From contig JAPKXR010000187.1 in the NCBI GenBank assembly GCA_026394715.1, positions 1 to 40,834 on the forward strand: a stretch of DNA of 40,834 bases, in the 5' to 3' direction. The position numbers and the translations under genes are program-made. This DNA is from Methanomicrobiales archaeon (lineage in GTDB: Archaea; Halobacteriota; Methanomicrobia; Methanomicrobiales; Methanospirillaceae). Positions 1-10,500 of the stretch are shown here, one piece after another (position 1 is the first letter of the stretch; the number at the start of each line of letters is the position of its first letter). The notes beneath the pieces are model-generated. The model saw nothing but the letters and a program-made list of their open reading frames with translations. It was not told the DNA's origin and made no database searches.

Positions 1-190
1 CATCCATGACCGGCATCTGGTAATCTGAAACAATGGCATCGAAGTGTTCTCGTTGGAGGAGATCTAATCCTTCAGATGCAGATTCAGCGGTTGTTACGGA
101 GAAATCCCCTGATTTCCCAAGGAACAGATGGCCAATGTTAAGGAGAGCAGGTTCATCATCGACATAGAGGACCCGGATTGCATCACTCAT
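1..190 (-). CDS. Response-regulator receiver domain, N-terminal part (cut by window edge)
   Basis: The first 63 codons of a receiver (REC) protein are visible; the rest lies beyond position 1. The N-terminus reads MSDAIRVLYVDDEPALL, with the acidic pair DDE for Mg binding at residues 11-13 and the phospho-acceptor Asp in IVSDYQMP near residue 56. It starts with ATG directly after the stop of the ATP-binding fragment upstream (TAA then ATG), so the two are co-transcribed. It closely resembles the REC domain at the N-terminus of that same upstream kinase, including a 57-nt stretch with one mismatch. It may be a single-domain regulator or, like its twin, the N-terminus of a large PAS kinase; the window does not tell. 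Confidence 0.85.
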   Translation of the reverse strand, partial: MSDAIRVLYVDDEPALLNIGHLFLGKSGDFSVTTAESASEGLDLLQREHFDAIVSDYQMPVMD

Positions 191-3100
191 TTAGCCACCA
201 TTCCCGACCATCCGCCAGGCCCCTTTCGGTACAACCATCTCGAACCGCGCTCCCTTCCCGGGCTCACCAACCTCCCGGATGGTAATGCCGGTAATATCGA
301 GGATCTCCCTGGAAAGTGCTAAACCAAGCCCGGTATTCTTCCCGAAACCCCGTTCGAAGATCCGTTCCTTCTCGTCTGCCTGTACCCCAACACCATCATC
401 CTCGCAGACAATGACATGCTCTTCTTCACGTTCCCCATACAGGCACCGAGATTTCAATCTCTTCGTATTCCTTGGTGAACCGAATCATCGCAGAGATTCG
501 ATCTGCAGCGGATGTAGCCTTCCGGCAATACTCAGTGAGCATGGGATCAGGCTGCTCTGTTTCGAGTATTCCGAGATATCCTGTCAGAATCGTGAGCTGG
601 TTATTGATATCGTGCCGGGTGATGGTGGTGAGGAGGTTGAGCTTTTTATTGGCCTGTTGGAATGCGGTTGAAATCTGGGAAAGCTTTGCAGCACGAGCAG
701 TGAGCTCCTCTTCCAGTGCCTTTCGCTCGGTGATATCAATGAGCAGCAGGGAGGTGGCGGGCTTGTTGTGGAACATGACCTGCGAGCCTTTCACGATCAC
801 CGATCTCCGGAGTCCGTCCGTTCCGAGAAGATCAATCTCGTAGATGGGAAGTTCACCCATTTCATGGCGCTCCACTATTTTGGCAGCCACACTCTCACGG
901 AATTCCTCTGCTACATACGAGAGTATGGGCGTTGAGATCATCGTTTCTGCATCATACCCAAGTGCCTTCACCGCTGCCGGGTTTACGTAGAGGACCTTCC
1001 CATCCGTACCATATACGGCAATATAATCAGGCAGGTTTTCAGCGCGGCTCTGGTTGAACGCCTCGCGATCGGAGAGCGGGCCATACACCCGTTTTTTCCT
1101 GGTGATGTCATGGAAGGTCCCGATAAAACCCTTGAGAGAACCGTCCGGGTTTTTCTGGGGTACGATAGTGATGAGGCCGTCAATGACGGTGCCATCTTTT
1201 TTCTTATACTGCAGGGGGTGTTCTTTCACATATCCTTCCCGCTGGACGAGTTCAAGAAATGCAGAACGTTCCTCCGGGTGTGCATAGAACGAAGAGACGG
1301 GCACGCCAAATACTTCTTCCCGGCTGTCATAGCCGAAAATTTCCACGAGTGAATCATTAAAATCAACCCATTTCCCGTCAGGTGTTGTGATGAATACGCT
1401 GTCGAGCGTTGTTTTGAAAAACTGGTGGTACCGCTCCCCGCTCTCGCGGAGCGCGATCTCCTGGCCCGTCAGGGATTCTAAATTGGCCCGGAGTTCCTCT
1501 TCGGCGGCAGCGATCTGCTCATAGGATGCGTTGAGTTCCTCATTTTTCCTAAGGAGTTCCGCTTCAGCCTGTTTCCGGCCCGTATTGTCAAACGTAACGC
1601 CGTCAAAAATGAGCCTTTCATTTTCCATCACCGGGCTGGATACCGTACTAATCCAGATCTTTTTCCCTGAGGGTTTGACATAGCGGCCGTCAAACTCCCA
1701 GAAGGTTTTTGTGCTGATCGCGTGCTGAACCGAACTGAAAAACCGTTCCCTGTCTTCTGGAACGATACATTCAGTAAAGCGGTCAAAAAATGTGGTCGCA
1801 TCGTTCTCAAGGCCTAGGATCGTAAGGCTACGATCGCTGATATAATCAAACCCGGATGTCCCGTCCGGATTCACGTAGAACCGGTAGACCACTCCGGGAA
1901 TGTTGGAGGCCATTGCGTTCAGTTGACGCCTGCTCTCCTGCAACGCCTCCTCCGCCCGTTTCCTATCGCTAATGTCCCGGAAGGACCATACCCGGCCAAT
2001 GCGGGCACCATCCAGGGTCATCGGGTAGGAATAACGTTCAATCACCCGGCCATCGTTGAAGGCGAGCGTGTCCATGTCCACCGCATCCGAATCATAGAGT
2101 GACTGCACCTTCTGGAGAAACGCATCGGGATCGGCCAACTGGCCCAGGACAAAGTCAAGCAAAGCCCGGTCGTCGCCGCGTTCCATGAGAGGCGGGGGAA
2201 TTCTCCAGATCTCGGCAAATCGCAGGCTGGCTTGTAAGATCGTTCCATTATTGTCCACGGCAAGAATGCCGTCAGCAGTGGCTTCGAGCGTTGCCCTGAG
2301 CTGTGTCTGGCTCTCTTTAAGTTCCCGTTCCGCCCGGATCATTTCATCTAAATTACCACGAAGTTCCTCTTCAGCAGCGGCAATCTGTTCATAGGAGGCG
2401 CGGAGTTCCTCGTTTTTCCTAAGGAGTTCCTCTTCGGTACGTTTCCGGTCGGAAATGTCAATATGCGTTCCCACGGTGATGCGGGTCGGCTTTCCATCGG
2501 CATTCCGTAATGTCTTCCCGCGTGACCAGATCCAGACCCAGTGCCCGTCCTTGTGTAGCACCCGGAAATGCTGTTCGTACATTCCATCAGGACTACCGAG
2601 GTAGGAGTCAAAATGTCGGCTCGCTCTTTCCCGGTCTTCGGGGTGTAGCAAATCAACCCATGTCTGTTCAATATTACGAGTCCCGGAAAGGTCGAAATCG
2701 TTGATCTCACGACCCATCATGGAGAAATACTCGGGACTGCACCACAGGAATCCGGAATCGGCATGGTATTCCCATGCACCGGTGTTCGAGGCAGCGATAA
2801 GCGTTTCATACCGGGAGGCTGCGTCAGTGAGCCCCTTAACGGTCACCTCCAGTGCTTCTTCTGCACGTCGTTGCCTGACGGCATGGCGGATCTTATGCGC
2901 AAGTTCCGAGAATTGCGCCTTTGGCCCGCCGCCTTTCTGGATGTAAAAGTCTACCCCGTTGTTGATCGCCTGGATGACCACTTCTTCCCTGCCTTTCCCG
3001 GTAAACAGGATAAATGGGATCTGGCCGAATTTCGCCCGCACTTCGATGAGGAACTGGATGCCATCCGTACCGGGCATCTGGTAATCCGAAACAATGGCAT

Positions 3101-3251
3101 CGAAGTGTTCTCGTTGGAGGAGATCTAATGCAGCAGGGGCCGAATCAATGGTTACAATAGAACAATCTTCTGATTGCTCAAGAAAAAGCTTGCCGATTTC
3201 AAGAAGTGATGGTTCGTCATCGACATAGAGGACCCGAACAGTATCCGGCAC
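191..3251 (-). pseudogene. REC-multiPAS histidine kinase broken by internal deletion and frameshift
   Basis: The main frame (GTG start at 3251, stop at 426, 941 residues) has an N-terminal receiver domain (phospho-Asp D56), then five PAS domains linked by PAC ends of the type DISDRKRAEEAL and by two coiled-coil linkers (EELLRKNEELRASYEQIAAAEEEL and a near copy). It ends in a phospho-acceptor helix with H-box RHDINNQL (H880). The frame stops shortly after the second dimerisation helix. The ATP-binding domain resumes in another frame at about 440-191 with the G1 box CEDDGVGV and G2 box GFGKNTGLGLALS. The stretch that should join them, with the N box, is absent, so roughly 50-60 codons were lost and the frame shifted. 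The receiver and PAS part could still be made as a kinase-dead protein. It lies directly upstream of the receiver gene at 1-190. It is either a real pseudogene or an assembly collapse. Confidence 0.85.
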
Positions 3252-3426
3252 TATATTAATTTGTCCATTTAGGGTTACATAATATTTGGTATGGTACCAG
3301 ACGTAAACCAGTCATCATATTCCGATCATCAGTTATGACAACCGCAGGATCGCAAGAGTCGTATTTCAGGTTCCCGGGGGTTTCCTTTTTATGTATCAGT
3401 GGTTTTTCAAAAACAAACAGGGTGTC

Positions 3427-6375
3427 TTATTTCCATGAGGCCAGGACCGTTCTCGCACGGGCAAATTCCTTTTCGAGTCGATCGTGCAGTTCATCCGCAC
3501 CCGTAACCGTACCATTGCGCCCGAGAGTCTCGAGTTCGAAACAGATCTCCCCGACTTTTACAACCCCCATACTTCTGCTGCTGCCCTTGAAGGTATGTGC
3601 CGCCCGTCGCAGCTCATCCGGGTTTCCCTGCGCAACCGCATCCCGTATCTGTATGATAAGCGGTTCACTGCTTTCAAGATAGGTGTCAATGAGCCGCCTG
3701 AGGAACGTGGGATCTCCTTCATCTGCAAGTGCTTTCAGCTCATCAAGGATTGTTGGGTCAACGGACGTCTGTGCCTGCCTGGCGGGTTGTAGTTCGACAA
3801 CGGGTTTACCGGAATTCTCCAGTGCTTTCTGCAACTCCGCGATCTGGATAGGCTTACTGATGTAATCATCCATTCCAGCCGCGATACAACGTTCGCGGTC
3901 TCCCTGCATGGCATCGGCAGTGACTGCGATGATACGCGGTCGGTTCTCCGTCTGGTATTTCTGAAGAATCCGTCGTGTTGCCTCGATACCGTCCATCTCG
4001 GGCATATGCAGGTCCATAAGAACTACATCGTATTGCTGGCGATCTACTGATTCTAATACTTCCAGTCCATTCCCTGCGAGGTCAGCCCGGTATCCCATTT
4101 TTTGAAGGATTTTTTGTGCGATTTTCTGGTTCACCTGGTTATCTTCTGCGACAAGAATCCGGAGCGGGACTCGTTCCGCAAGGTCCTGGTCGATTTTCGA
4201 AATGTTGGGTTTTGAACTCCGGGGGTGTATGTGCGGCTGCTGCCCGAAGATTGAGACGCATATATTAAAAAGGATCGCCGGTTTTATGGGTTTTGTCAGG
4301 GATGCACCAAATAAGTTACCACGGTTTTCCTCCTCCTTTTTCCCCATCGAGGTGAGAAGCAGGAGGGGGAGAGCCTGTGCATCCCGGTATTTCCGGATCT
4401 CAGTTGCAAGCATGAACCCGTCCATCTCCGGCATCTGCATATCGAGGACCGCGATATCGAACGGTTCTCCATTCCTGACCCATGCGAGCGCTTCAGCCGG
4501 GAATCCCGTATCCCGTGGCTGCATCCCCCATGCCTGCGTCTGGAGGATGAGTATCGTACGGTTAGTTTCATTATCATCAACAATAAGAACCCGTTTGCCC
4601 TCTAACAATGACTTGCCGTGCAAGGTGGTGGATTCAACCCCCGACTCTGATTCTGTTCTGATTGTGAAGTGGGCCACGCTACCAGGCCCCCCACATTTAC
4701 GTCCTCTCTCAGGGGTCTCGGGTGCAGGGGATTCGAGCCATGCGGATCCACCCATTAGTTCTGCAAGACGCAGGCAGATGGTAAGACCAAGGCCTGTACC
4801 GCCATACTTTCTTGTCGTGGACGCATCGACCTGTGAGAAAGATTTGAAGAGCCGGTCCATCCGATCCGCAGGGATGCCGATTCCCGTGTCCCGAATAGAA
4901 ATATGCAATTCAATGGTGTTGTTCGAATTTCCTTGCGTCTCGCCGATCTTCCCGCCATGTGCCTCAATAATCCGCTTCACGGTGGAAAGCCCGATACCGG
5001 TGCCCGGGATATCTGGGTTCAGCCGTTCGAACAGCCCAAAGATCTTCGGCTGGTCCTCGTTCCTGATACCGATCCCGTTGTCCCGGACGAAAAAGACTGG
5101 TCCGGGGTCATCGTGGCGAACGCCGACTTCTATTCGCGGCTCCTTCTGGTCGCCCATGAATTTTACCGCGTTTTCAAGCAGGTTGGTCATGACCTGCAGG
5201 AGACGTTGCCTGTCACCGGAGACAACAGGGAGATTTTCTTCAACGGTCAGTATAACGCCCCGGTTTTCGAGGGATATGGCAAGCAACCCGGCAGCTTCCC
5301 CCGCAAGTCCGGTGAACGGGATATATTCCGGGGTGTCCACACCCTTTCCGCTTCGTGACAGTTCAAGGAGGGTAGAAATAAGGCGGTCCATCTTTTCCAC
5401 CGCAGCAGTTATCCTTTGAAGGTCACCCTTCACCCGTTCAGGATTATTGTTCTGTAAATCCTGCCCTAGGTACCCTAAAAAACCCTGGATGGTGATAAGC
5501 GGGCTTTTCAGGTCGTGCGATACGGTGTACGTGAACCGGTCGAGTTCGATGTTTTTCCGCTTAAGTTCTTTTAAGAGGACATTCTTCACTTCTTCTGCCT
5601 GTTTGCTCACCTCGATCTCCCGGTTCAGATCATCTCTTGATGCGGTAACACTCCGGATCTCTCCGGCCATCCGGTTCAACCCGGCTGCAACTCCCCCCAT
5701 CTCATCCTCGGTAGTGACGGGTATCCGGTATTCGAGGTGGCCCCTGGCAAACTCTTCGCTCCCGGCATTCACTTCATTTATAGACTGGATAAGCCGGCGG
5801 CTGATGAGCAGGTAGTTGACACTGATAATCGCAAGCATTGCAAGGATCAGGGCAAGGACAAGTATATTATTCCAGAAACGGGCTTCGTTCACGTCATTAT
5901 TATATAAATGCCGGAGGCGCCATGCTTCAAAGATCAATCCCTGTGAGTGTACATTAAACCGGCTCCACATGACCTGCTGGTAGCTGACAGGGAACAAGAC
6001 AGCCCCATTACCCAGTGCTCCCGGTTCCGCGATTTCCCGAAACAAAACCCCGGTATTTTCATTGTAATCCTTTATGGTTGCGATGCTTTGGGCTTCTTCT
6101 TTATTTTCAGATTTGAGCTGACTGATGATCGGCTGGAGCGAGGCATACCGCTGCTCCCATTGAAGATGGGCCCGGGGTTCTGCATTGAGGAGATAATCAT
6201 TGGAGAGGTAGGAAAGTTCGTAGCCTCCCCTCACCACATCTGCTGCAAGATTCTCCTGGCGCTGGAGATCATGCATATTCTGGTAGCTCATAATAATCGA
6301 ACCCGATATTGCCACCGCAAGGACCAGGGAGATTATCAGGCTGATCCGGATCTGGTTGATGATGTTCATACGCAC
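3427..6375 (-). CDS. Membrane hybrid histidine kinase (HAMP-HisKA-HATPase-half HATPase-REC-REC-Hpt)
   Basis: 982 residues. One membrane segment at about 8-30, an extracellular region to about 168, a second membrane segment at about 169-191, then HAMP (about 192-243). HisKA carries the phospho-acceptor H287 (TVSHDLKSPL). A complete HATPase_c follows with N box LLENAVKF, G1 RDNGIGI and G2 GTGIGLS, up to GGKIGE. Then a second, partial HATPase starts near residue 485 with G1 RDTGIGIPAD and G2 GGTGLGLTI, with no HisKA or N box of its own. Two receivers follow (phospho-Asp D645 and D788) and an Hpt domain (H927 in AAHTFKGSS). This order allows a His-Asp-His phosphorelay at the membrane. The start lies 9 bp after the binding-protein gene, so that protein is the likely ligand sensor. 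The doubled ATPase is unusual and suggests fusion of two kinase genes. Confidence 0.93.
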   Translation of the reverse strand: MRMNIINQIRISLIISLVLAVAISGSIIMSYQNMHDLQRQENLAADVVRGGYELSYLSNDYLLNAEPRAHLQWEQRYASLQPIISQLKSENKEEAQSIATIKDYNENTGVLFREIAEPGALGNGAVLFPVSYQQVMWSRFNVHSQGLIFEAWRLRHLYNNDVNEARFWNNILVLALILAMLAIISVNYLLISRRLIQSINEVNAGSEEFARGHLEYRIPVTTEDEMGGVAAGLNRMAGEIRSVTASRDDLNREIEVSKQAEEVKNVLLKELKRKNIELDRFTYTVSHDLKSPLITIQGFLGYLGQDLQNNNPERVKGDLQRITAAVEKMDRLISTLLELSRSGKGVDTPEYIPFTGLAGEAAGLLAISLENRGVILTVEENLPVVSGDRQRLLQVMTNLLENAVKFMGDQKEPRIEVGVRHDDPGPVFFVRDNGIGIRNEDQPKIFGLFERLNPDIPGTGIGLSTVKRIIEAHGGKIGETQGNSNNTIELHISIRDTGIGIPADRMDRLFKSFSQVDASTTRKYGGTGLGLTICLRLAELMGGSAWLESPAPETPERGRKCGGPGSVAHFTIRTESESGVESTTLHGKSLLEGKRVLIVDDNETNRTILILQTQAWGMQPRDTGFPAEALAWVRNGEPFDIAVLDMQMPEMDGFMLATEIRKYRDAQALPLLLLTSMGKKEEENRGNLFGASLTKPIKPAILFNICVSIFGQQPHIHPRSSKPNISKIDQDLAERVPLRILVAEDNQVNQKIAQKILQKMGYRADLAGNGLEVLESVDRQQYDVVLMDLHMPEMDGIEATRRILQKYQTENRPRIIAVTADAMQGDRERCIAAGMDDYISKPIQIAELQKALENSGKPVVELQPARQAQTSVDPTILDELKALADEGDPTFLRRLIDTYLESSEPLIIQIRDAVAQGNPDELRRAAHTFKGSSRSMGVVKVGEICFELETLGRNGTVTGADELHDRLEKEFARARTVLASWK

Positions 6376-6384
6376 CCCATGAAA

Positions 6385-7413
6385 TTACCGTATAATCGTG
6401 ACAGCCGATGGCTTGACCTCACGGAGCGCTTCCTGTGATACCATGTCAAGATACGATGACCTGGCATTCCCACCTGTCATGTTCTGTTCAGTCATCCAGC
6501 GTGCTTCATCCTCCATTTCAACGATTAATGCCTGGTCAAGTGAGAGCACGAACCGGTAATCTTTCAAGGTGCTGTTGACAGACTCATCGGTCATATTGAG
6601 GCGCCGCTGGAGAATTTCCTTTGTCTCAGGCTCGTGTGAGGTAGCAAACGTCTCTGCCTCATCAAGAGCACGCAGGTACTTTCGGATCACTTCCGGCTTG
6701 TCGCGGATTAGGTCAGACCGGGCATAGGAAACCCAGTAATAGAACTGCCCACTCTGAGCCCGCCATCTTGTGCTGTTCCGCCCGAGCTGCTGTTCGGTCT
6801 GGTAGGCATACGGTTCCCAGATAACCACGGCATCAGAGTCACCGGAAACCACACTTTTTATCGCATCGGCAGGGGCCAGGTGAAGGACGGTGATTTGTGA
6901 GGTATTCATCCCGTTGAGGGTAAGATACCTCCCGAGGAAAAACTCTGCTACACTACCTTTTGGAACGGCAATTGTTTTTCCTTTCAGGTCAGATGGCGTT
7001 GATATTCCCCGGTCGCTCCGGATGATAACATAGAGATTATTAATTTTAGCCGTGGTTGTGATGAACCGAAGGTCCGGGGACTGGAAACTGTTCGCCACGC
7101 CGACAAACTCTGCCGCATAAGCAAGGTCAGCGTTTCCGGCGAGAAGTTCCTTTACCGCATACGTCCCGGCGGGATATGCATGAATCGTCACATTCAGCCC
7201 GTGCTTCTGAAAGTATCCTTTCTCATCGGCGATCAGGGTTAATAGTGACGGTTCCTGTGTACCGCTTGCAATGATGAGCTGTTCTGACCCGGCCGAAGTC
7301 TTTGCAGGCAGATTTACGAAAATTAGTACGAGTGCGATCAGGAGGATAATCACAATTATTCCGATCCCAATAAATTTCCAGGTACAAGGATTCCCCCGCT
7401 TACATGTATCCAT
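6385..7413 (-). CDS. Membrane-anchored NMT1/SsuA-like substrate-binding protein
   Basis: 342 residues. A short cytoplasmic head is followed by one hydrophobic segment (about 14-35, rich in I/L/V) that should anchor the protein outside the membrane. The remainder matches periplasmic binding proteins of the NMT1/THI5/SsuA type: an EPSLLTLIADEKGYF start, a YAVKELLAGNADLAYA segment, the hinge segment PSDLKGKTIAVPKGS, and VVIWEPYAY. Such proteins bind nitrate, sulfonates, taurine or thiamine precursors; the ligand cannot be read from the sequence. No ABC permease or ATPase lies next to it. Instead it stands 9 bp in front of a membrane histidine kinase, which points to a sensing rather than a transport role. 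The fold family is likely; the ligand and the sensing role are inference. Confidence 0.9.
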   Translation of the reverse strand: MDTCKRGNPCTWKFIGIGIIVIILLIALVLIFVNLPAKTSAGSEQLIIASGTQEPSLLTLIADEKGYFQKHGLNVTIHAYPAGTYAVKELLAGNADLAYAAEFVGVANSFQSPDLRFITTTAKINNLYVIIRSDRGISTPSDLKGKTIAVPKGSVAEFFLGRYLTLNGMNTSQITVLHLAPADAIKSVVSGDSDAVVIWEPYAYQTEQQLGRNSTRWRAQSGQFYYWVSYARSDLIRDKPEVIRKYLRALDEAETFATSHEPETKEILQRRLNMTDESVNSTLKDYRFVLSLDQALIVEMEDEARWMTEQNMTGGNARSSYLDMVSQEALREVKPSAVTIIR

Positions 7414-7512
7414 GTACTGGTTCCCCCATTGAACAAACCTTCTTCTGAATTGTCATCAAAACAGTTGAATGTCCCTTAACCACCATCATCGTAGTCATAG
7501 CTTTTCCACCTC

Positions 7513-10500
7513 TTAATTACCCTCAATTTCCGGCACACCTGGTAGTGTGAACCAGAACGTAGTCCCTTTCCCCGCTCCTTCCGATTCCACCCATACCTTA
7601 CCGCCGTGAATTTCGATGATACGTTTCACCAGTGCGAGGCCGACACCAGTGCCCGGAACACTGACTTCAAGCCGCTCAAACAGTGAGAAGAGCCGTCCCT
7701 GGTACTCCGGGGGAATCCCGATCCCATTGTCCCGGACGAAAAAGACAGGTTTTTCTGCATCGTAGCGGGCACCGATCTCGATCAGAGGGGCCGGCTGTCC
7801 TCCCATGAACTTCACTGCGTTCTCGATCAGGTTCACCATCACTTCACGGAGCCGTTTTTTATCTCCGAAGACTTCAGGCAAATCTTTTTGAACGGCCAGG
7901 GTAACATTCCGTTCATGGATAGGTACCGCAAGAAGCTCCGCTGCTTCCTCCGATAATTCCGTCATGGATACCGGCTCTGGCGGCCCTATGATCTTGCCGA
8001 TTCGCGATAACTCTAAGAGCGAGTCGAGCAGCTCCTGCATCTTTACGGTCGCATTGGAGATCCTCGCAAGGTCCTGGCGCATCCGCACCATGTCTCCCAC
8101 CTGGGCATCACGCTCGACAAAACCAAGGAAACCCCTGATGGTGATGAGCGGGGTCTTCAGGTCGTGCGAGGCCGTGTAGGCAAACCGTTCAAGTTCGGCA
8201 TTTTTCTGTTCCAGGTCAGCAAACAGCCGCTCGCGTTCACGCTCAGAACGTTTCTGTTCAGTAATGTTCAGGGTATAGATCCTCGCAACCTGTAATATCC
8301 GGTTTAATGAGATATTTTCTGCAAATATCTCACTACCAATTGTAATTTCCCGGTACACCTGGGGTTCATCAGTCTCCATGAGTAATCGCAGGATTTCATC
8401 CTTATCCCCGGGTATGAACAATCCGGGGTCGTCCGGTAACCCCAGGTCCTGAAGCGCAGTCCGGGTAACGGCATTCGCAAACGTAATCTCGCCCTCTGCA
8501 TTCATCTCGATGACCGGGTTTGGGTTCAGTTCCGGGAAACTTGCGAGCCATCGGATACGGTCAAGGGCGTTCTTCTGATCGGTGATATCCATTCCCTGCG
8601 CAATCGTCGCAATGATCTTATCGTCGCGGTCAAGAACATTCGCCGAGTTCCATAGTACGGAATGGGTGTTTCCATCTGCATGAAGAATCGGGATCTCGAC
8701 CGTTTCCCAGCGTTCACCTTCAAGAGTCTTTTTAATAAGCGCAAGAGAAGTTGTCCTTGTCCCTGCAGGGAACAGGACAGCAAGGTTTTCTCCCAGCACT
8801 TCATTCTGCGAACGGCCTACGAGGTGCTCGAACGCATGGTTGAACCGCGTTATCCGGAACTCAGGGTCCCATGTAATAATTGGAGCATTTGCATAGTTGA
8901 AGAGATTATTCAGATATTCATTGGTCTCCCGTAACGCCTCTTCCACCCGTTTGCGATCGGTGATATCCCTGTTGGAAACCCGCCTGCCAACACAGGTATG
9001 ATTATCAGAACAGATAGTACGGCAGATGTGACTGATCCAACGTAGTGCTCCTTCACGGGTAACGATCCGGAACTCGATCTCAACGGGATCATCCGCTTTT
9101 TCATTTTGTGTGTGCAGGAACACATGCGAATCCCAGACAATTCGGTCATCAGGATGGACAATCCGGTCAACAAGGTCCCGATCATCAATGAAATCTTTCG
9201 GAAGGTACCCGGTGACACGTTCGACAGAGGGTGACATATAGACCACATTCCTCTGGTGGTCAATCCAGTATTCCCAGTCATAGGTCCAGTCTGCCATCGT
9301 ACGGAACCGGGTTTCACTCTCCCTCAACGCATCTTCAGCACGTTTGCGCTCGCTGATGTCATTGATGCTTGAGAGGATGCAGGGTTCATTATTAAGGGAT
9401 ATTATCTGGGCCGAGAACAACCCCGTAATGATCGCCCCATCCTTCCGCCTGAACAGGAACTCCTCACCATTCACATTTCTGCCTTCGAGCAGGGTGAAAA
9501 TTACCCGGTTGCGATCTCCTGCATCAACCCACAGGTCAAGACCAATTGAAGAATTTGTAACCGCTTCTTCATGAGAGAAGCCGGTTACCGGGGTGAACGC
9601 ATCGTTCACATCGATAAAACTCCCATCCGCGGCGCGGGTAATGGTAATGGCATACGGGGATGTCTTAAAAGCGGTGGCGAACTTTTCCTCACTCTCACGA
9701 AGATCCACTTCTACTTGTTTTCGTTCGGTGAAATCCGTAAATGTCCCATCAATTCTTACTATCCGGGCGTTTTCGTCTCTGACGAGATGGGAATTTGCAA
9801 GGACGACAATATTCACCCCCTGGACAGTCTTTGCATTAATGCTGAAATTCTGTATGACTCCTTTTGCCAGGAGTTCCTCTACATATGTCGTCCTTTCATC
9901 GGGATTCTGCCAGAAATCAGGTAACTGGGTCCCTTTCAAATCCAGGTCAGCATCGATACCGAGAATGCGGTTAAAGGCAACATTGTGCTCCAGCAGCATC
10001 CCTTCGAGGGTGCAGCTGTAATACCCTTCATCCAGGGTTTTCACCGTTTCACGGAACTTCCGTTCACTCTCGCGCAGCGCCTCTTCTGCCCGTTTCTGAT
10101 CAGTGATATCCCGTATCGAACCAACAAACGCCTTGAGTGAACGGTCAGGGTTCCGGAGGGGTACTGCCGTAATCAGCGCGTCAATCACAGACCCGTCTTT
10201 TTTCATGAGCTGGACTGCAAACTCCTTTACATAACCCTCCCCTTCAATCCTGGCAAGGAGAGCACCCCGCTGCTCCGGGTGCAGGTACAGGTCAGGAAGC
10301 GGCAGTGCCATCAACTCCTCCCGGCTGCCATACCCGAACATCTCAAGGGCGGTGTCATTGAAATCCACCCACTGGCCCCCGGGTGTGGTAATAAACACGG
10401 AATCGCGGGACGTCGTGAAGAACTCGCGGTACTTCTCTTCGCTCTCGCTGAGCGCCTCTTCCGCCCGCTTCCGGTCGGTGATATCCTCTATGGTGTTATC

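Noticed and set aside
4202-5419. 405-codon plus-strand frame inside the hybrid kinase
   Set aside because: Shadow of the minus-strand kinase; the translation is Ser/Arg/Pro-rich with no domain.
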